A stretch of DNA of 64,000 nucleotides from Caenimonas koreensis DSM 17982 (GCF_009646335.1 NZ_WJBU01000003.1:1-64000), one strand, 5' to 3'; counted from the first letter of the stretch, positions 32,897 to 44,075 are shown. The notes: generated by a model not told the origin, from the sequence alone. Program-made: numbers and translations.

Positions 32897-33496
32897 CTAC
32901 TTCAGGTCCGTCTTGCGCTCGATGATCCGGCCGACCAGGCCGTAAGTGATCGCCTCTTGCGGGCTCAGCCAGCGGTCACGCTCGATGTCTTCCAGCACTT
33001 GAGCGAGCGGCTTGCCCGTCTCGCGTGCGATGGTGCCGGCAATGCGTTCACGTGCCTTGATGATTTCTTCGGCCTGGATGGCGATGTCAGTCGCCTGGCC
33101 GCCTGCGCCGCCGCTTGGCTGGTGAATCAAAAAGCGCGTGTGCGGCAGGCAAAAGCGACGCTCCTTCGGCACGGCCAGGTAGATGTGCGTGGCCGCGCTG
33201 CCGACCCAGCCCGTGCCGATCATGTTCACCGGCGAATTGATGAACCGGATGATGTCGTGCACCGCTTCGCCCGACTCAAGGTGGCCGCCGGGTGAGCTCA
33301 CCAGCATGTCGATGGGCTTGTCTGACTCGGCGTCCAGCGCGATGAGGCGGCGCGTGATGTCAGCGGCGGTCTGGTCGGTAATGGCACCGAACACCAGCAC
33401 CGTGCGCGACTTGAAGGCCTTTTCTTCAAGAAAGGCGTTGCGCGGCTCAGCGGTGTTGGCAGACGGTTCGTCGTGTTCGTTGTTGAGGTAGTTCAT
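32897..33496 (-). CDS. ClpP-like serine protease subunit (divergent paralogue)
   Basis: A 199-residue ClpP-fold protease. The triad is present: Ser in GWVGSAATH (about 98), His in RFLIHQPSGG (about 124) and Asp in IERDRWLSP (about 172), at the same positions as in E. coli ClpP. The N-terminus is not canonical: instead of the hydrophobic axial-loop segment it has NNEHDEPSANTAEPRNAF. No clpX or clpA partner is next to it. I start at MNYLNNEHDE (33496); a start ten codons earlier is possible. It may form its own ring or mix with housekeeping ClpP; its partner is unknown. Confidence 0.85.
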   Translation of the reverse strand: MNYLNNEHDEPSANTAEPRNAFLEEKAFKSRTVLVFGAITDQTAADITRRLIALDAESDKPIDMLVSSPGGHLESGEAVHDIIRFINSPVNMIGTGWVGSAATHIYLAVPKERRFCLPHTRFLIHQPSGGAGGQATDIAIQAEEIIKARERIAGTIARETGKPLAQVLEDIERDRWLSPQEAITYGLVGRIIERKTDLK

Positions 33497-33549
33497 AAAA
33501 GTTTTTTCTGGGTTCTCACAGGCCACAGTATGCAGCGAGCCAATAGTCC

Positions 33550-35163
33550 CTAGCGCTCGACCACGAATCGCCGCACCACCGGTGGATCTTCGCCGACATG
33601 GAAGGCCAGGCGCCGGTCGCGCAGGCGCACATCCGCAGCGGTGACGCGGTCGAAGCGGCGCAGGTGTTCCGTCCAGGACGGGTCGGAGTATTGCTCGACC
33701 ACAAGGCTCGGGTCGTACAGGTCTTGCATCACCTGCCAGTCGGTCGCGCCTTGCCCGATGCGCCCGCGCCGCGACTCTTCCATCAGCGCCATGAACTCCA
33801 CGGCACGGGCTGGATCGATACGGTATTCGATGCTCACCAGGATGCGGCCGGCGCGCGGCGGTGTGTCAGCATGCGGTGCCTTCAGCACGCGAGACGGCGA
33901 CAAATCTTCTTCAATGCCGCGGTCCACCACGAGGCGCTGCGCGATGAACATCAGCACCACGCCTGAGATGGCCGCTGCCAGCAGTGCGTCGTGAATGCCC
34001 ACGCTGTTCGCGACCTGGCCCCACAGCGCGGCGCCCGCAGCCGTCGAGCCCATCAGCGCCATCTGGTAGATCGACATGCCGCGCGCGCGCACCCAGTCGG
34101 GCAGCGCCATCTGCGCCGCCACGGTGAGCGAATTCGCCACCGAAATCCACGCCATGCCACCGAAGAACATGCCGGGCACCGCCACGTAGATGTTGGGCGC
34201 GAAAGCCACGACGACCGTGGCCGCGGCCTGCATGGCAGTGCCCGCGAATATCAGCGACTGCAAGGGCAGCAGGCGGCGCACGCGCTGCATCTGCAGGGCG
34301 GCAAACACAGCGCCAGCACCCATCGACGCCAGCAGCACGGTGAACGTGCCGGCTTGTCCGCCCGGCAAGCTGCGCGCCACGAGTGGCAGCAATGCAAGCA
34401 GCGCAGTCGAGTGCAGGAAGAAGAGTGCGATGCGTACAAGCACGGCGCGCATGCGCCCCGACTGCCAAACGAACTGCACGCCCACACGCATCGCGCTGGC
34501 AAGGCGTTCACGGCCCAGCGGGCTTTCGATGTGCTCGCGCTTCCAGCGCATCACGACAATGCCGGCGGTGATGGACAGGCAGGCGTTGAGCGCAAACACC
34601 CAGGCCGTGCCAAAGCTTGCGATCAGCGCGCCTGCGACGAGCGGCCCGATGATGCGCGACGCGTTCATCGACACGCCGTTGAGCGCCAGTGCCGACGCGA
34701 GCTGCACGCGCGGCACGAGCTCGGGCACGATCGCCGCAAACACCGGCCAGCGCATGGCCAGCCCGACCCCGTTGCAAAACGCGAGCGCCAGCAGCAGCGG
34801 TGGCGTCATCCAGCCCATGACAACGGTGATGCAGATGATGGTGGCGACACCAGCCACCCAGAACTGCGTCATCATCAAAAAGCGCCTGCGGTCGAGGATG
34901 TCGGCCAGCGCGCCGCTGGGCAGGCCCAGCAGGAACACCGGCAGCGTTGAAGCGGACTGCACGAGCGCCACCCAAAGCGGCGTGGGCGACAGCGACGACA
35001 TCAGCCAGGCGCCGGCCACGTCGTTCATCCACATCGTCGTGTTTGCGGCCAGCCACGTCAGCCACAGCCTGCGGAAGATGGGGCTGGCGAGTGGCGCGAA
35101 TGCTGAGTGCGACTCTTCTGCCTTGCGCGCGGCGCTGCTTGCGGGCTGAGGCGAGTCAGGCAT
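33550..35163 (-). CDS. MFS transporter (MFS_3 type) with C-terminal monooxygenase-like domain
   Basis: A 537-residue inner-membrane protein. Residues 30-415 carry about 12 transmembrane helices and MFS features: LPSGALADILDRRRF is motif A between helices 2 and 3, and LALNGVSMNASRIIGPLVAG is a conserved helix 5 motif of the EntS-like MFS_3 group of exporters. Residues 430-537 are soluble and resemble an antibiotic-biosynthesis-monooxygenase-like ferredoxin fold (RILVSIEYRIDP, DWQVMQDLYDPSLVVEQYSD). The combination is known in this family. The substrate is unknown. It starts 5 bases after the retropepsin stop, so yajQ, retropepsin and MFS probably share a transcript. Confidence 0.88.
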   Translation of the reverse strand: MPDSPQPASSAARKAEESHSAFAPLASPIFRRLWLTWLAANTTMWMNDVAGAWLMSSLSPTPLWVALVQSASTLPVFLLGLPSGALADILDRRRFLMMTQFWVAGVATIICITVVMGWMTPPLLLALAFCNGVGLAMRWPVFAAIVPELVPRVQLASALALNGVSMNASRIIGPLVAGALIASFGTAWVFALNACLSITAGIVVMRWKREHIESPLGRERLASAMRVGVQFVWQSGRMRAVLVRIALFFLHSTALLALLPLVARSLPGGQAGTFTVLLASMGAGAVFAALQMQRVRRLLPLQSLIFAGTAMQAAATVVVAFAPNIYVAVPGMFFGGMAWISVANSLTVAAQMALPDWVRARGMSIYQMALMGSTAAGAALWGQVANSVGIHDALLAAAISGVVLMFIAQRLVVDRGIEEDLSPSRVLKAPHADTPPRAGRILVSIEYRIDPARAVEFMALMEESRRGRIGQGATDWQVMQDLYDPSLVVEQYSDPSWTEHLRRFDRVTAADVRLRDRRLAFHVGEDPPVVRRFVVER

Positions 35164-35168
35164 TCAGG

Positions 35169-35825
35169 TCAGTACCTTCGCTCGAGCACCATCTGGCCGC
35201 TGCCCTGCGTCATCTGGAAGCGCGAGAGAAAGCTGTTGCCCAGCAGGATGAAGGGCATGGCCTGCGGGCCGACGACAGCATCGACATTGAACACCTCCAC
35301 GTCGCCCAGCCGGACCGAGTTCAGCTTCACGAGCGAGACGGTCATGGGACCGTTGGCCGTGCTGATCTGGCCGCGCTGCGTGCTCTTGAGGTAGTCAATG
35401 CCCAGGCGCTGCGCGTCGGACGCACTCATGGCAATGAACGTCGCGCCCGTATCCACCATGAAATTGACGGAGCGGCCGTTGATGCTGCCCGCGCTGAAGT
35501 AGTGGCCGCCACTGCCGACGGGCAGCACCACCCGTGTGCCGCTCCCACCGGCTGCCGCGCCGTTGCCCGAGCCCACGCTCGCTGGCGCATCGCCCACGCG
35601 CAGGGTGTGCTTCTTGCCGTTGATTTCGAGGACGGCCTGCTCACCGGAGGTGGAGACCACTTTGACACCATCGCGCGATTCGCCGGGCGCCACCACCCGC
35701 GGCGCTGCGCCGTTGATGATCAGCAGCGCCTTGCCGCCGAGCATGCCCGTGAGCGCGACTTCCTGAGCGATGGCGCACGTGCACGCAGCAGCCAGCACGA
35801 CGGCTGTGAGGAGCGCTTTCATCAA
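35169..35825 (-). CDS. Retropepsin-like aspartic protease, exported
   Basis: A 218-residue clan AA aspartic protease of the bacterial type (TIGR02281-like). The signal peptide is [17 protein letters not shown]. The catalytic motif is in [13 protein letters not shown] (DTG about 126-128). [19 protein letters not shown] and [12 protein letters not shown] are the family's C-terminal marks. It should work in the periplasm as a dimer. Its start overlaps the yajQ stop (ATGA). Confidence 0.88.
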   Translation of the reverse strand: MMKALLTAVVLAAACTCAIAQEVALTGMLGGKALLIINGAAPRVVAPGESRDGVKVVSTSGEQAVLEINGKKHTLRVGDAPASVGSGNGAAAGGSGTRVVLPVGSGGHYFSAGSINGRSVNFMVDTGATFIAMSASDAQRLGIDYLKSTQRGQISTANGPMTVSLVKLNSVRLGDVEVFNVDAVVGPQAMPFILLGNSFLSRFQMTQGSGQMVLERRY

Positions 35826-36307
35826 TCCCTGAAGTTGTCGAAGGACAGCGGCACGTCAGTGATCTCTTTGCGGATGAGGGCCATGGCGGCCTGCAGGTCA
35901 TCGCGCTTGGCGCCGCTGACGCGGACCGCGTCGCCCTGGATGGCCGCCTGGACTTTCAGCTTGCTGTCCTTGATGAGGCGCTGGATTTTCTTGGACTGCT
36001 CCGTCTCGATGCCGTTGCGCACCTTGAAGACCTGCTTGACCTTGTCGCCGCCGATTTTCTGAACGTCGCCCTTGTCGAGAAAGCGCACATCGACGCTGCG
36101 CTTGGTGAGCTTGGCGAGCAGCACGTCTTCGACCTGGCTGAGCTGGAAATCTGCGTCGCCGAAGAGGGTGATTTCCTTGTCCTTGAGTTCGAGCGCGGCG
36201 GAGGTGCCCTTGAAGTCGAAGCGTGTGGCGATTTCCTTGGAGGCGTTTTCTACTGCGTTTTTTACCTCGACCATGTTGGGCTCGCACACTGTGTCAAATG
36301 AAGGCAT
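35822..36307 (-). CDS. yajQ: YajQ family nucleotide-binding protein
   Basis: A 161-residue protein with two ferredoxin-like halves. [19 protein letters not shown] opens the family and [28 protein letters not shown] and [12 protein letters not shown] follow in order. YajQ proteins bind nucleotides, and some bind cyclic di-GMP and act as regulators. The start is ATG at 36307; a longer frame to 36634 runs into murB on the other strand. It is divergent from murB with 42 bases between, and its stop overlaps the retropepsin start. Confidence 0.94.
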   Translation of the reverse strand: MPSFDTVCEPNMVEVKNAVENASKEIATRFDFKGTSAALELKDKEITLFGDADFQLSQVEDVLLAKLTKRSVDVRFLDKGDVQKIGGDKVKQVFKVRNGIETEQSKKIQRLIKDSKLKVQAAIQGDAVRVSGAKRDDLQAAMALIRKEITDVPLSFDNFRD

Positions 36308-36349
36308 CGCCCCCCCTTTTCGCTCTACGTCAGATGCGACAATTGTCCC

Positions 36350-37390
36350 ATGATCGTGGAGCAAAACGTACCCCTGCAGGCGCACAACAGCTTCGGCATT
36401 GTGGCCAAAGCCAGGGCGCTGGTGCGGGTGCGAAGCGAAGCAGATGTGCAGCAGGTGCTGGCCCAGCCAGACCAGCGCGACGTGCCCAAGTTCGTGCTGG
36501 GCGGCGGCAGCAACATCGTGATCACGGGCGATGTGAGGCCATTGGTGCTCAAAGTCGAGGTGCCGTGCAAACGCCTGGTCGATGAAACTGCCAAGGCATG
36601 GATCGTCGAGGCCGGCGCCGGCGAAAACTGGCACGACTTCGTCACCTGGACGCTCGATAACGGCTTTCCCGGGCTGGAGAACATGGCGCTGATCCCCGGC
36701 ACCGTTGGCGCGTCGCCGGTGCAGAACGTCGGCGCGTATGGCGTGGAACTGCAGGATCGGTTCGAGTCACTCGACGCGATCGATCTCGTCACCGGCAAGC
36801 TGTTCACGCTGGAAGCCGCGCAATGCGGCTTTGGCTATCGCGACTCGGTGTTCAAGCACGTCGCCCGGGAAGAGGGTGATTTCGGGCTGGCGGGGCGGGC
36901 GCTCATCCTGCGCGTGCGCTTTAGGCTGCCCAAGCCGTGGAAGGCCGTGCTGGGCTATGCCGACATCGAACGCAAGATGCACGAGACGGGCATCACCAAC
37001 CCCACGCCGCGCCAGATTTACGACTGGGTGTGCGCTGTGCGCAGCGCCAAGTTGCCCGACCCGCGGGTGGTCGGCAATGCGGGCAGCTTCTTCAAGAACC
37101 CCACGGTCACCAACGACCAGTGCCAGGACATCATCGCCCGCGAGCCGAACATCGTTCATTACCCGATGCCCGATGGCTCCGTGAAGCTGGCGGCCGGCTG
37201 GCTGATCGATGCCTGCGGCTGGAAGGGCAAGTCGGTGGGCAATGCAGGCGTTTACGAGAAGCAGGCGCTGGTGCTGGTCAATCGCGGTGGCGCGACGGGC
37301 GGCGAAGTCGTCACGCTCGCGAAGGCGATCCAGACGAGCGTGTACGAGCGCTTTGGCATCCGGCTGGAGCCGGAGCCGGTGGTGGTCTGA
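36350..37390 (+). CDS. murB: UDP-N-acetylenolpyruvoylglucosamine reductase
   Basis: Reduces UDP-GlcNAc-enolpyruvate to UDP-MurNAc with NADPH, the second committed step of peptidoglycan synthesis, using FAD. The 346-residue type I protein has [12 protein letters not shown] for [25 protein letters not shown] (substrate-binding Tyr/Arg), NAGSFFKNP with the catalytic Ser, and [13 protein letters not shown] near the end. The start ATG follows CCC with no strong ribosome site. It is tail-to-tail with the deacetylase. Confidence 0.95.
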   Translation: MIVEQNVPLQAHNSFGIVAKARALVRVRSEADVQQVLAQPDQRDVPKFVLGGGSNIVITGDVRPLVLKVEVPCKRLVDETAKAWIVEAGAGENWHDFVTWTLDNGFPGLENMALIPGTVGASPVQNVGAYGVELQDRFESLDAIDLVTGKLFTLEAAQCGFGYRDSVFKHVAREEGDFGLAGRALILRVRFRLPKPWKAVLGYADIERKMHETGITNPTPRQIYDWVCAVRSAKLPDPRVVGNAGSFFKNPTVTNDQCQDIIAREPNIVHYPMPDGSVKLAAGWLIDACGWKGKSVGNAGVYEKQALVLVNRGGATGGEVVTLAKAIQTSVYERFGIRLEPEPVVV

Positions 37391-37393
37391 CGC

Positions 37394-38317
37394 TCAGTCG
37401 GCCGGCAGGCCCAGCGCACGAAGCGCAGGCGCCTCGTAGTCGCCGTCTTCTGCGGGGTAGCGCAGGCCCGTCACACCTGTGGCCTTTGCCAGTGCCCAGA
37501 CGATGCTTTCGCCAGCGGGGAGCGTGTCAGGTGGCGTGGCGTACAGCGGATCAGTGAAAGCCTTGCGCGGCGAGATGATCGCCCAGCCCTGGCCTTTGAA
37601 TGCCTCGACGACTTGCGGCAACCATGTTGCGTTGATCGCATTCACGTGCAGCAGCATCACGTGCATGGGGCGCTTGCCCGTCACCTGCAGCGCGAGCTTG
37701 TCGTAGTAGGCGGCGCGGTCAAGCAGGTGGCGGATGTAGTGGGCGCGAAGCACCTCCAGCTTTGCGTCTTGTCCACCTGCCTTCGAGAGCGTGAGGAATA
37801 CGTCGTTGTAATACCAGTCGCTGGTGTCGATTGATACGGGCGCGCTTTCGTAACCGTGGTCATACATCCACGCGCGCATGCCGTCGCGCTTGTCGACCGT
37901 GTCGCCTTCTTTCAGGAACGGGAAACGCAGGCGCCGCTGCCAGGTCGGCAATGCGTTGAAGGCTGCGTCGGCCTCCTGCACGTCTTCGATGAACGCCTCG
38001 AGCGCCACCTTCTGCGACCCCAGGCTGCGATGGCGCGAGGTGTGGTTGCCCACGGCATGGCCTGCAGCGGCCCAGTCAGCGATCAGTGCGCGGCCCGCGC
38101 CATCGCCGGTGCGAGCCAGCGCTGGGAAAACCATCGCCTTGATGTCAGCGCGACGCAGGTGTTCGAGCAGTTGCGAATTCCACGCGCGGGCCTGCGGCTC
38201 TTTGTCGGGGTTGAGGCCGTCGTCGAACGTCAAGCTCAGCGACTGCGCCCCTGCGCTGCCGGCAAGCAGCAGCGCCAGTGCAATGACAGCCCTACGCACA
38301 TTCATCGCAGGCAGCAT
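37394..38317 (-). CDS. Polysaccharide deacetylase family protein
   Basis: A 307-residue exported protein with the NodB fold. The signal peptide is in ALALLLAGSAGAQ. LSLTFDDGLNP gives the catalytic/metal Asp pair, GNHTSRHRS the two metal His, and LRFPFLKEGD the conserved Arg. MHVMLLHVNAINA holds the late His. It probably removes acetyl groups from a cell-wall or exported polysaccharide. ATG 38317 overlaps the upstream stop in TGATG form; an ATG four codons later (38305) is also possible. Confidence 0.87.
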   Translation of the reverse strand: MLPAMNVRRAVIALALLLAGSAGAQSLSLTFDDGLNPDKEPQARAWNSQLLEHLRRADIKAMVFPALARTGDGAGRALIADWAAAGHAVGNHTSRHRSLGSQKVALEAFIEDVQEADAAFNALPTWQRRLRFPFLKEGDTVDKRDGMRAWMYDHGYESAPVSIDTSDWYYNDVFLTLSKAGGQDAKLEVLRAHYIRHLLDRAAYYDKLALQVTGKRPMHVMLLHVNAINATWLPQVVEAFKGQGWAIISPRKAFTDPLYATPPDTLPAGESIVWALAKATGVTGLRYPAEDGDYEAPALRALGLPAD

Positions 38318-38760
38318 CAGAGGATCCGGTCCCACCAGCCCTGCGCATTGACGAAGCGCACCAGCCCCATGCCAAGAGCGAAGAGAAAGCCGTACCAGAA
38401 GCGGTCGATGCGCACGATTTCCTCGCCGCGCTGGCGCCGCCACGCACCTATCAGCGCCATGAAGGCACCAGAGGCAAACGGCATGAGCAAGAGGTTGGCG
38501 ATGCGGCCGAAGAAGGTGGGGATCACGGTGCCCGGCACCAGCAGCACGCTCAGCACGCCGATGCCGCCGCCAATGGCAAAGTACATCAGCGCTGCAACCG
38601 GCGCGCTGACGGGTGCCCGGCGGCTGGAAGGCGCCTTGCGCTGGAACGCGTGGGCGCCCAGCTCGAACAGCGTCTGGAAGATCAGCTGGATCAGCAGCTC
38701 GCCGAAAAATTCAAACAGGAAACCCAGCAGGCCAAACAGGAGCTCTGCGAGGATTTCCAT
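38317..38760 (-). CDS. Small integral membrane protein, unknown
   Basis: A 147-residue protein with a very hydrophobic N-terminal helix (ELLFGLLGFLFEFFGELLIQ), two or three more transmembrane segments (AALMYFAIGGGIGVLSVLLV, IANLLLMPFASGAFMALIGA, FWYGFLFALGMGLV) and a basic loop. The family is not recognised. Its stop overlaps the deacetylase start, and it lies 18 bases after argG on the same strand, so it may couple to cell-envelope work. Confidence 0.7.
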   Translation of the reverse strand: MEILAELLFGLLGFLFEFFGELLIQLIFQTLFELGAHAFQRKAPSSRRAPVSAPVAALMYFAIGGGIGVLSVLLVPGTVIPTFFGRIANLLLMPFASGAFMALIGAWRRQRGEEIVRIDRFWYGFLFALGMGLVRFVNAQGWWDRIL

Positions 38761-38778
38761 CGTTATGCGGCGCGCGGT

Positions 38779-40137
<1,359 letters not shown>

Positions 40138-40149
40138 TTAGGTTGCGCT

Positions 40150-40467
40150 TTAGCCGAAGTGGCAGATGTAGTGGTAGGCCTGCGCCACCCGGATGTCGAA
40201 GCTGGTGTTCGCGCCGATCGAGAACTTCTCGCCGGGGCCGCTCGTGTGCCACTGCGATTCGCCCGCCAGCTTGTATTCACAAGAGCCGGCGACGCATTCC
40301 ATGATTTCGGGAGCGCCTGTGTTGAAAGTGAGTTGCGAAGGAAGGATCACGCCGACCGATTTCTTCGTGCCGTCTGCCAGCGTCACGCTGTGGCTGACGC
40401 ACTTGCCGTCGAAATACACATTGGCCTGGGTGGCGATCGAGGCGCCGTCGATTTTTGCGGATGTCAT
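40150..40467 (-). CDS. ppnP: Pyrimidine/purine nucleoside phosphorylase PpnP
   Basis: A 105-residue cupin-fold phosphorylase that splits several nucleosides with phosphate. ANVYFDGKCVSHSV, SVGVILPSQLTFNTGAPEIM, GSCEYKL, FSIGANTSFDIRV and the C-terminal YHYICHFG match the family. I start at MTSAKIDG (40467); an ATG seven codons earlier has a better purine run and is possible. It lies 15 bases upstream of argG, possibly in the same transcript. Confidence 0.9.
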   Translation of the reverse strand: MTSAKIDGASIATQANVYFDGKCVSHSVTLADGTKKSVGVILPSQLTFNTGAPEIMECVAGSCEYKLAGESQWHTSGPGEKFSIGANTSFDIRVAQAYHYICHFG

Positions 40468-40523
40468 GTGCGGAAGAAACGGGCGCATTGCGCGCCCCTG
40501 CTGGAAACCGCCAATTTTACCCG

Positions 40524-41918
40524 TCAGGCCATGAAGCCCAGATTGCGCGTCGTGAAGTGAGACAGGTGGGGCAGCACCATGTCCTGGTCGGTCTGTGAAA
40601 CACCGAACCAGGTGGCAAGCGTGCCCGCGAACTGGTCCACCGATGTGGAAGGCAGCAGGCGCCCCTGGCCCACGTCGTCCGGGCCGTTGTTGGCAAGCAC
40701 GGGCGCTGTGCCGACGAACGACTTGCCCTTCACCGCGCCGCCCAGCACAAACTGCATGTTGCCCCAGCCATGATCGGAGCCATCGTTGTTGCCCACGAGC
40801 GTGCGGCCGAAGTCGGAGCCCGTGAAGGTGGTCACCGCGTCGGCAACGCCGAGTTCTTGCATGGCCTGCTGGAACGATGCGAGTGCGTTGCCCAGGTTCG
40901 TCATCAGCGTGGGGTGCTGGGTGACGAGGCCATCGTGGGTGTCGAAGCCGCCCAGTGACACGAAGAACACTTGCCGTTTTGCGCCGAGCGCACTGCGCGC
41001 GCCGATCATCCGCGCCACGATCTTCAGCTGGTCCGCGAGGCTGTTGGGCGTGGGGAATTGCGTGGCGAGCGTGACGCCTGCCAGTGCGCTGGTGAGCTGG
41101 CCGTTCGCATCGATGGAGCGCTTGGCCACGCGTGCATATTCATTTTCGAGCAAGTGGGCACGCGGCTGCGTCATGAGGTCGGCCAGTGCTGCCGAGCAAG
41201 CGGTCGATCCGAACAATGCGGACTGGATGCCGTTGACGGGCACCGAGCCGTTGGTCGTCACTTGATATTGCACGGCCGTATTGCCAGCGAGATATACCGC
41301 GTTGCCCGCCGCGCTGATACACGTGAATGTTGCGTTGCCGTTGCCCGATGCGTAGAGGTCGCCCATGCGGCCGCCCCAGCCCGAAGCCGCGCCTTCGGGC
41401 GATGACGATTGCCAGAACGACTGCTGGTCGTTGTGCGAGAACAGCTTGGGCGGCAGTTGCACTGACTTGGCTGTGTATTGCGCCTTGGTGGTCGGCTCGA
41501 CGAGGGTGCCGATGTTCAGCAGCACGGCCATCTGTTGCGCGTCGAAGATCGGCACCAGCGGTGCCAGGCCCGGTGCGAGGGCGAACTGCCGGCCGCTCGC
41601 CAGTGGCACCGTCGGGTTGAGCACCGTGCCGGCCAGCGACGTGCGGCTGATCGCCAGGTTGGGGCGAAAGCTCGCGTAGGCGTCGTAGCTTGGCTGGTCA
41701 TACGCGACGAGTGTGCTGGCGTAGTCGTTGCCGCCGTAGAGAAACACGCAGACAAGCGCCTTGTAGTCGGTGGCCGTGGCCGCAGCGGCTTCGCCCATCG
41801 CTGCGAGGCTCATCGCCCATGGTGTGGCCGAGGCGGCAACCGACAAGGCGGCGCTTCGCTTGAGAAAGGCCCGGCGCGACGCGTTGTCGGGAAGGATGTG
41901 GGGGAAGTGATTTTTCAT
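40524..41918 (-). CDS. DUF1501 domain protein
   Basis: A 464-residue exported protein with a Tat-like signal (SRRAFLKRSAALSVAAS). DUF1501 marks include VCVFLYGGNDYASTLV, NIGTLVEPTTK, FFVSLGGFDTHDGL, FTGSDFGRTLVGN and HGWGNMQFVLGG. DUF1501 proteins have an alkaline phosphatase/sulfatase-like fold and almost always pair with DUF1800 proteins, as here (10 bases downstream of it). They occur in many bacteria that act on surfaces or polymers; the activity is not known. Confidence 0.88.
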   Translation of the reverse strand: MKNHFPHILPDNASRRAFLKRSAALSVAASATPWAMSLAAMGEAAAATATDYKALVCVFLYGGNDYASTLVAYDQPSYDAYASFRPNLAISRTSLAGTVLNPTVPLASGRQFALAPGLAPLVPIFDAQQMAVLLNIGTLVEPTTKAQYTAKSVQLPPKLFSHNDQQSFWQSSSPEGAASGWGGRMGDLYASGNGNATFTCISAAGNAVYLAGNTAVQYQVTTNGSVPVNGIQSALFGSTACSAALADLMTQPRAHLLENEYARVAKRSIDANGQLTSALAGVTLATQFPTPNSLADQLKIVARMIGARSALGAKRQVFFVSLGGFDTHDGLVTQHPTLMTNLGNALASFQQAMQELGVADAVTTFTGSDFGRTLVGNNDGSDHGWGNMQFVLGGAVKGKSFVGTAPVLANNGPDDVGQGRLLPSTSVDQFAGTLATWFGVSQTDQDMVLPHLSHFTTRNLGFMA

Positions 41919-41928
41919 CGTGTGGTCC

Positions 41929-43929
41929 TCACTTCTGTGCGATGTATTCAGGCGCAGCGAGCACCAGCGTCAGCGCCGCTTTCACACGATTGAGCTTGCC
42001 GGCGTCCGTTGTCGGGTTGATCGTGTCGAGCGCGGTTTTCAGAGTCGCCAGGCGGGCGGCTGGCACTTGTCCCGCCGCGAGCACGAGGTTGATTTCTGCG
42101 AGCAGCGCCGCCGAATCGGTGGCCAGCGCCACCAGCGCCGTGTAGTCCGCGCGCACATCGCCGATACCCACACCATTGACTGCGCGTTGCATGTAGTTGA
42201 TGTAGCCCGCGACAGACGATTCGGTCGTGATCTGGAATTCGGGCGCGACAAGGCCTTGCGCGGCGATGGAGCTGGTCGGCGGCACGTAGCCGGGACGGAA
42301 GAAGTTGAAGACTGATGGCGAACGCATCGGGCTTTGGCCCAGGCGCGCGCCAGGGTCGGACACATCGCCAATCGCCCACAAGTCGCCCGGTGACGTCGCG
42401 CCGAAGCCGCGCGCCCAGTTGAGAAAGCGCACGACGGGCTCGCGCAGCTTGCCGAATTCGGCGCTGGATGCATTCGCGGGGTCGCGCGCTTCGGTATCCA
42501 GCAGGATCGCCTTGACCACTGCTGCGAGATCGCCGCGCACGCCGGCGCCATTGTTGGTGAACACGGCTGCGACGCGCGCCACGTAAGTCGGGCTGGGGTT
42601 GCTCGTGACCAGGCGCTGGATCAACTGGCGTGAGACAAACGGCGGCAGGTTGGGGTGATTGAAGAGCGTGTCGAGTGCAAGGGTGAGGCTGTCGCGCGCT
42701 GACGTGCCCGAGGCGATCGTCACACCGAGGAATGTCTTCGCGCCCGTCTCGTAGCGGTTGGGCACTTGCGTCATGGGCCGCTTGTGGATGTCGGGCGGGA
42801 AGGGCGACACATAGCCCGACGTATCGACGTCCCAGCCGGTGAACACGCGCGCCAGGCCACTCACATCCGCGGGCACGTAGGTCTCGCCGCCGCTGGGTGT
42901 GCCGTCGCTGTTGAGCTTGAGCAGGCCCACGGTGAACAGCTGCATCAACTCACGCGCGTAATTCTCATCCGGCTGGCTGCCGGTGTTGACGTTCGCCTTC
43001 GTGTTGCCGCGAAACGTGAGGTAGTAGCCCATCGCCGTGCTCAGGCTCACCTGGTCGAGCAGCGTGCGGTAGTTGCCGAAAGCGTTGGCTTCGAGGATGT
43101 CGAGGTAGTTCGCCACCGCGAACTGGCGCCACGCCGTGTTCACGCCGCTGACGGAGACCACCAGGATTTCAGACAGCGCGAGCGTCACGCGCTGGCGCAG
43201 CGAGTCGGGCGCAGTGATGAGCTTGTGCCAGATGGTGTTGTCCAGCCCCTGGGTGCTGTTGCGGAAGTCTTCGGCGCTGAAGCCGTGTTCAACCAGCCAG
43301 TCGTAATGTGTCTGGCTGCGCGGCATCGCGATTTGCGTGTCAACCCACGCGGCATAGGTTGTCGCTTGCATGGCAGCGATGTCGGCTTTTGAAGCCCCGT
43401 GGGTTGCCTGCGCCAGAAAGCGTGCTGCATCCAAAGCCGTCGCAGGGCCCGCTGCACAGCTGGCCGGATGGGCCGAGCAGCTGAAGCTCGCAAGCGTGCC
43501 GACCCACAGGAGCACATCGTTGGTGATCGGGCCGATCACATACACATCGTTGCCCGCAACGCCGAGGTAGGTGCCGTTCTCGGGGTAGTAGCGATAGATG
43601 TAGGGCGCGTAGACCAGGTCGGGCTGGTGGCTCGGGAAGTAGCCGGGGTACGCGTTCTCGGCCCAGTTCATCAGGGCTGTCGCGTCGAACGCTGCCGTGG
43701 AATTCGACTGCGCTGCGGCCAGTGGGCTGGCGCGAAACAGGCTGGTGTCGCGCTTGGCGCTGGCGAGGTCGAGCATGGGCGCCGGCGGTGCCGGCGAGCC
43801 GCCACCACAAGCGGAGAGGGCCATCGCGGCAAGTGCCGCCGCTGCCACAGCCCCCGTCGGCACGGCGCCTGCGCCTTCGAGCGATGTCCGCAGCTGCGAA
43901 AGGTCTTGCTGCGCGATCAATTCTTCCAT
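41929..43929 (-). CDS. DUF1800 domain protein
   Basis: A 666-residue exported protein paired with DUF1501. The N-terminus is odd: about 25 mostly polar residues come before the hydrophobic run and the lipobox LSAC (about residue 41), without the usual basic N-region. DUF1800 marks are RFLAQATHGASKADI, WHKLITAPDSLRQRVTLALS, NYARELMQLFTVGL, LARVFTGWD, FVSRQLIQRLVTSNPSP and GQSPMRSPSVFNFF. I start at MEELIAQQ (43929) with AGGGG upstream. The function is unknown. Confidence 0.88.
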   Translation of the reverse strand: MEELIAQQDLSQLRTSLEGAGAVPTGAVAAAALAAMALSACGGGSPAPPAPMLDLASAKRDTSLFRASPLAAAQSNSTAAFDATALMNWAENAYPGYFPSHQPDLVYAPYIYRYYPENGTYLGVAGNDVYVIGPITNDVLLWVGTLASFSCSAHPASCAAGPATALDAARFLAQATHGASKADIAAMQATTYAAWVDTQIAMPRSQTHYDWLVEHGFSAEDFRNSTQGLDNTIWHKLITAPDSLRQRVTLALSEILVVSVSGVNTAWRQFAVANYLDILEANAFGNYRTLLDQVSLSTAMGYYLTFRGNTKANVNTGSQPDENYARELMQLFTVGLLKLNSDGTPSGGETYVPADVSGLARVFTGWDVDTSGYVSPFPPDIHKRPMTQVPNRYETGAKTFLGVTIASGTSARDSLTLALDTLFNHPNLPPFVSRQLIQRLVTSNPSPTYVARVAAVFTNNGAGVRGDLAAVVKAILLDTEARDPANASSAEFGKLREPVVRFLNWARGFGATSPGDLWAIGDVSDPGARLGQSPMRSPSVFNFFRPGYVPPTSSIAAQGLVAPEFQITTESSVAGYINYMQRAVNGVGIGDVRADYTALVALATDSAALLAEINLVLAAGQVPAARLATLKTALDTINPTTDAGKLNRVKAALTLVLAAPEYIAQK

Positions 43930-44048
43930 GGCAACCCCTGAACAACGAGTCACCATTGGAACGGGCTGATGCTGTCTCGGCGGTGAACCAGAGGTAAGTG
44001 CTGAGTAAAAGTATCTTGCCGCGGCTTACACAGCAGTTCGGGTGCAAC

Positions 44049-44075
44049 AAAAAAAAAGCCGCGCAGTGCGCGGCG
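44049..44075 (-). terminator. Rho-independent terminator
   Basis: On the minus strand, GCCGCGC-act-GCGCGGC is followed by nine T. It lies 39 bases after the stop of the glycine-zipper gene and ends that transcript before the DUF1800 promoter region. Confidence 0.9.
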
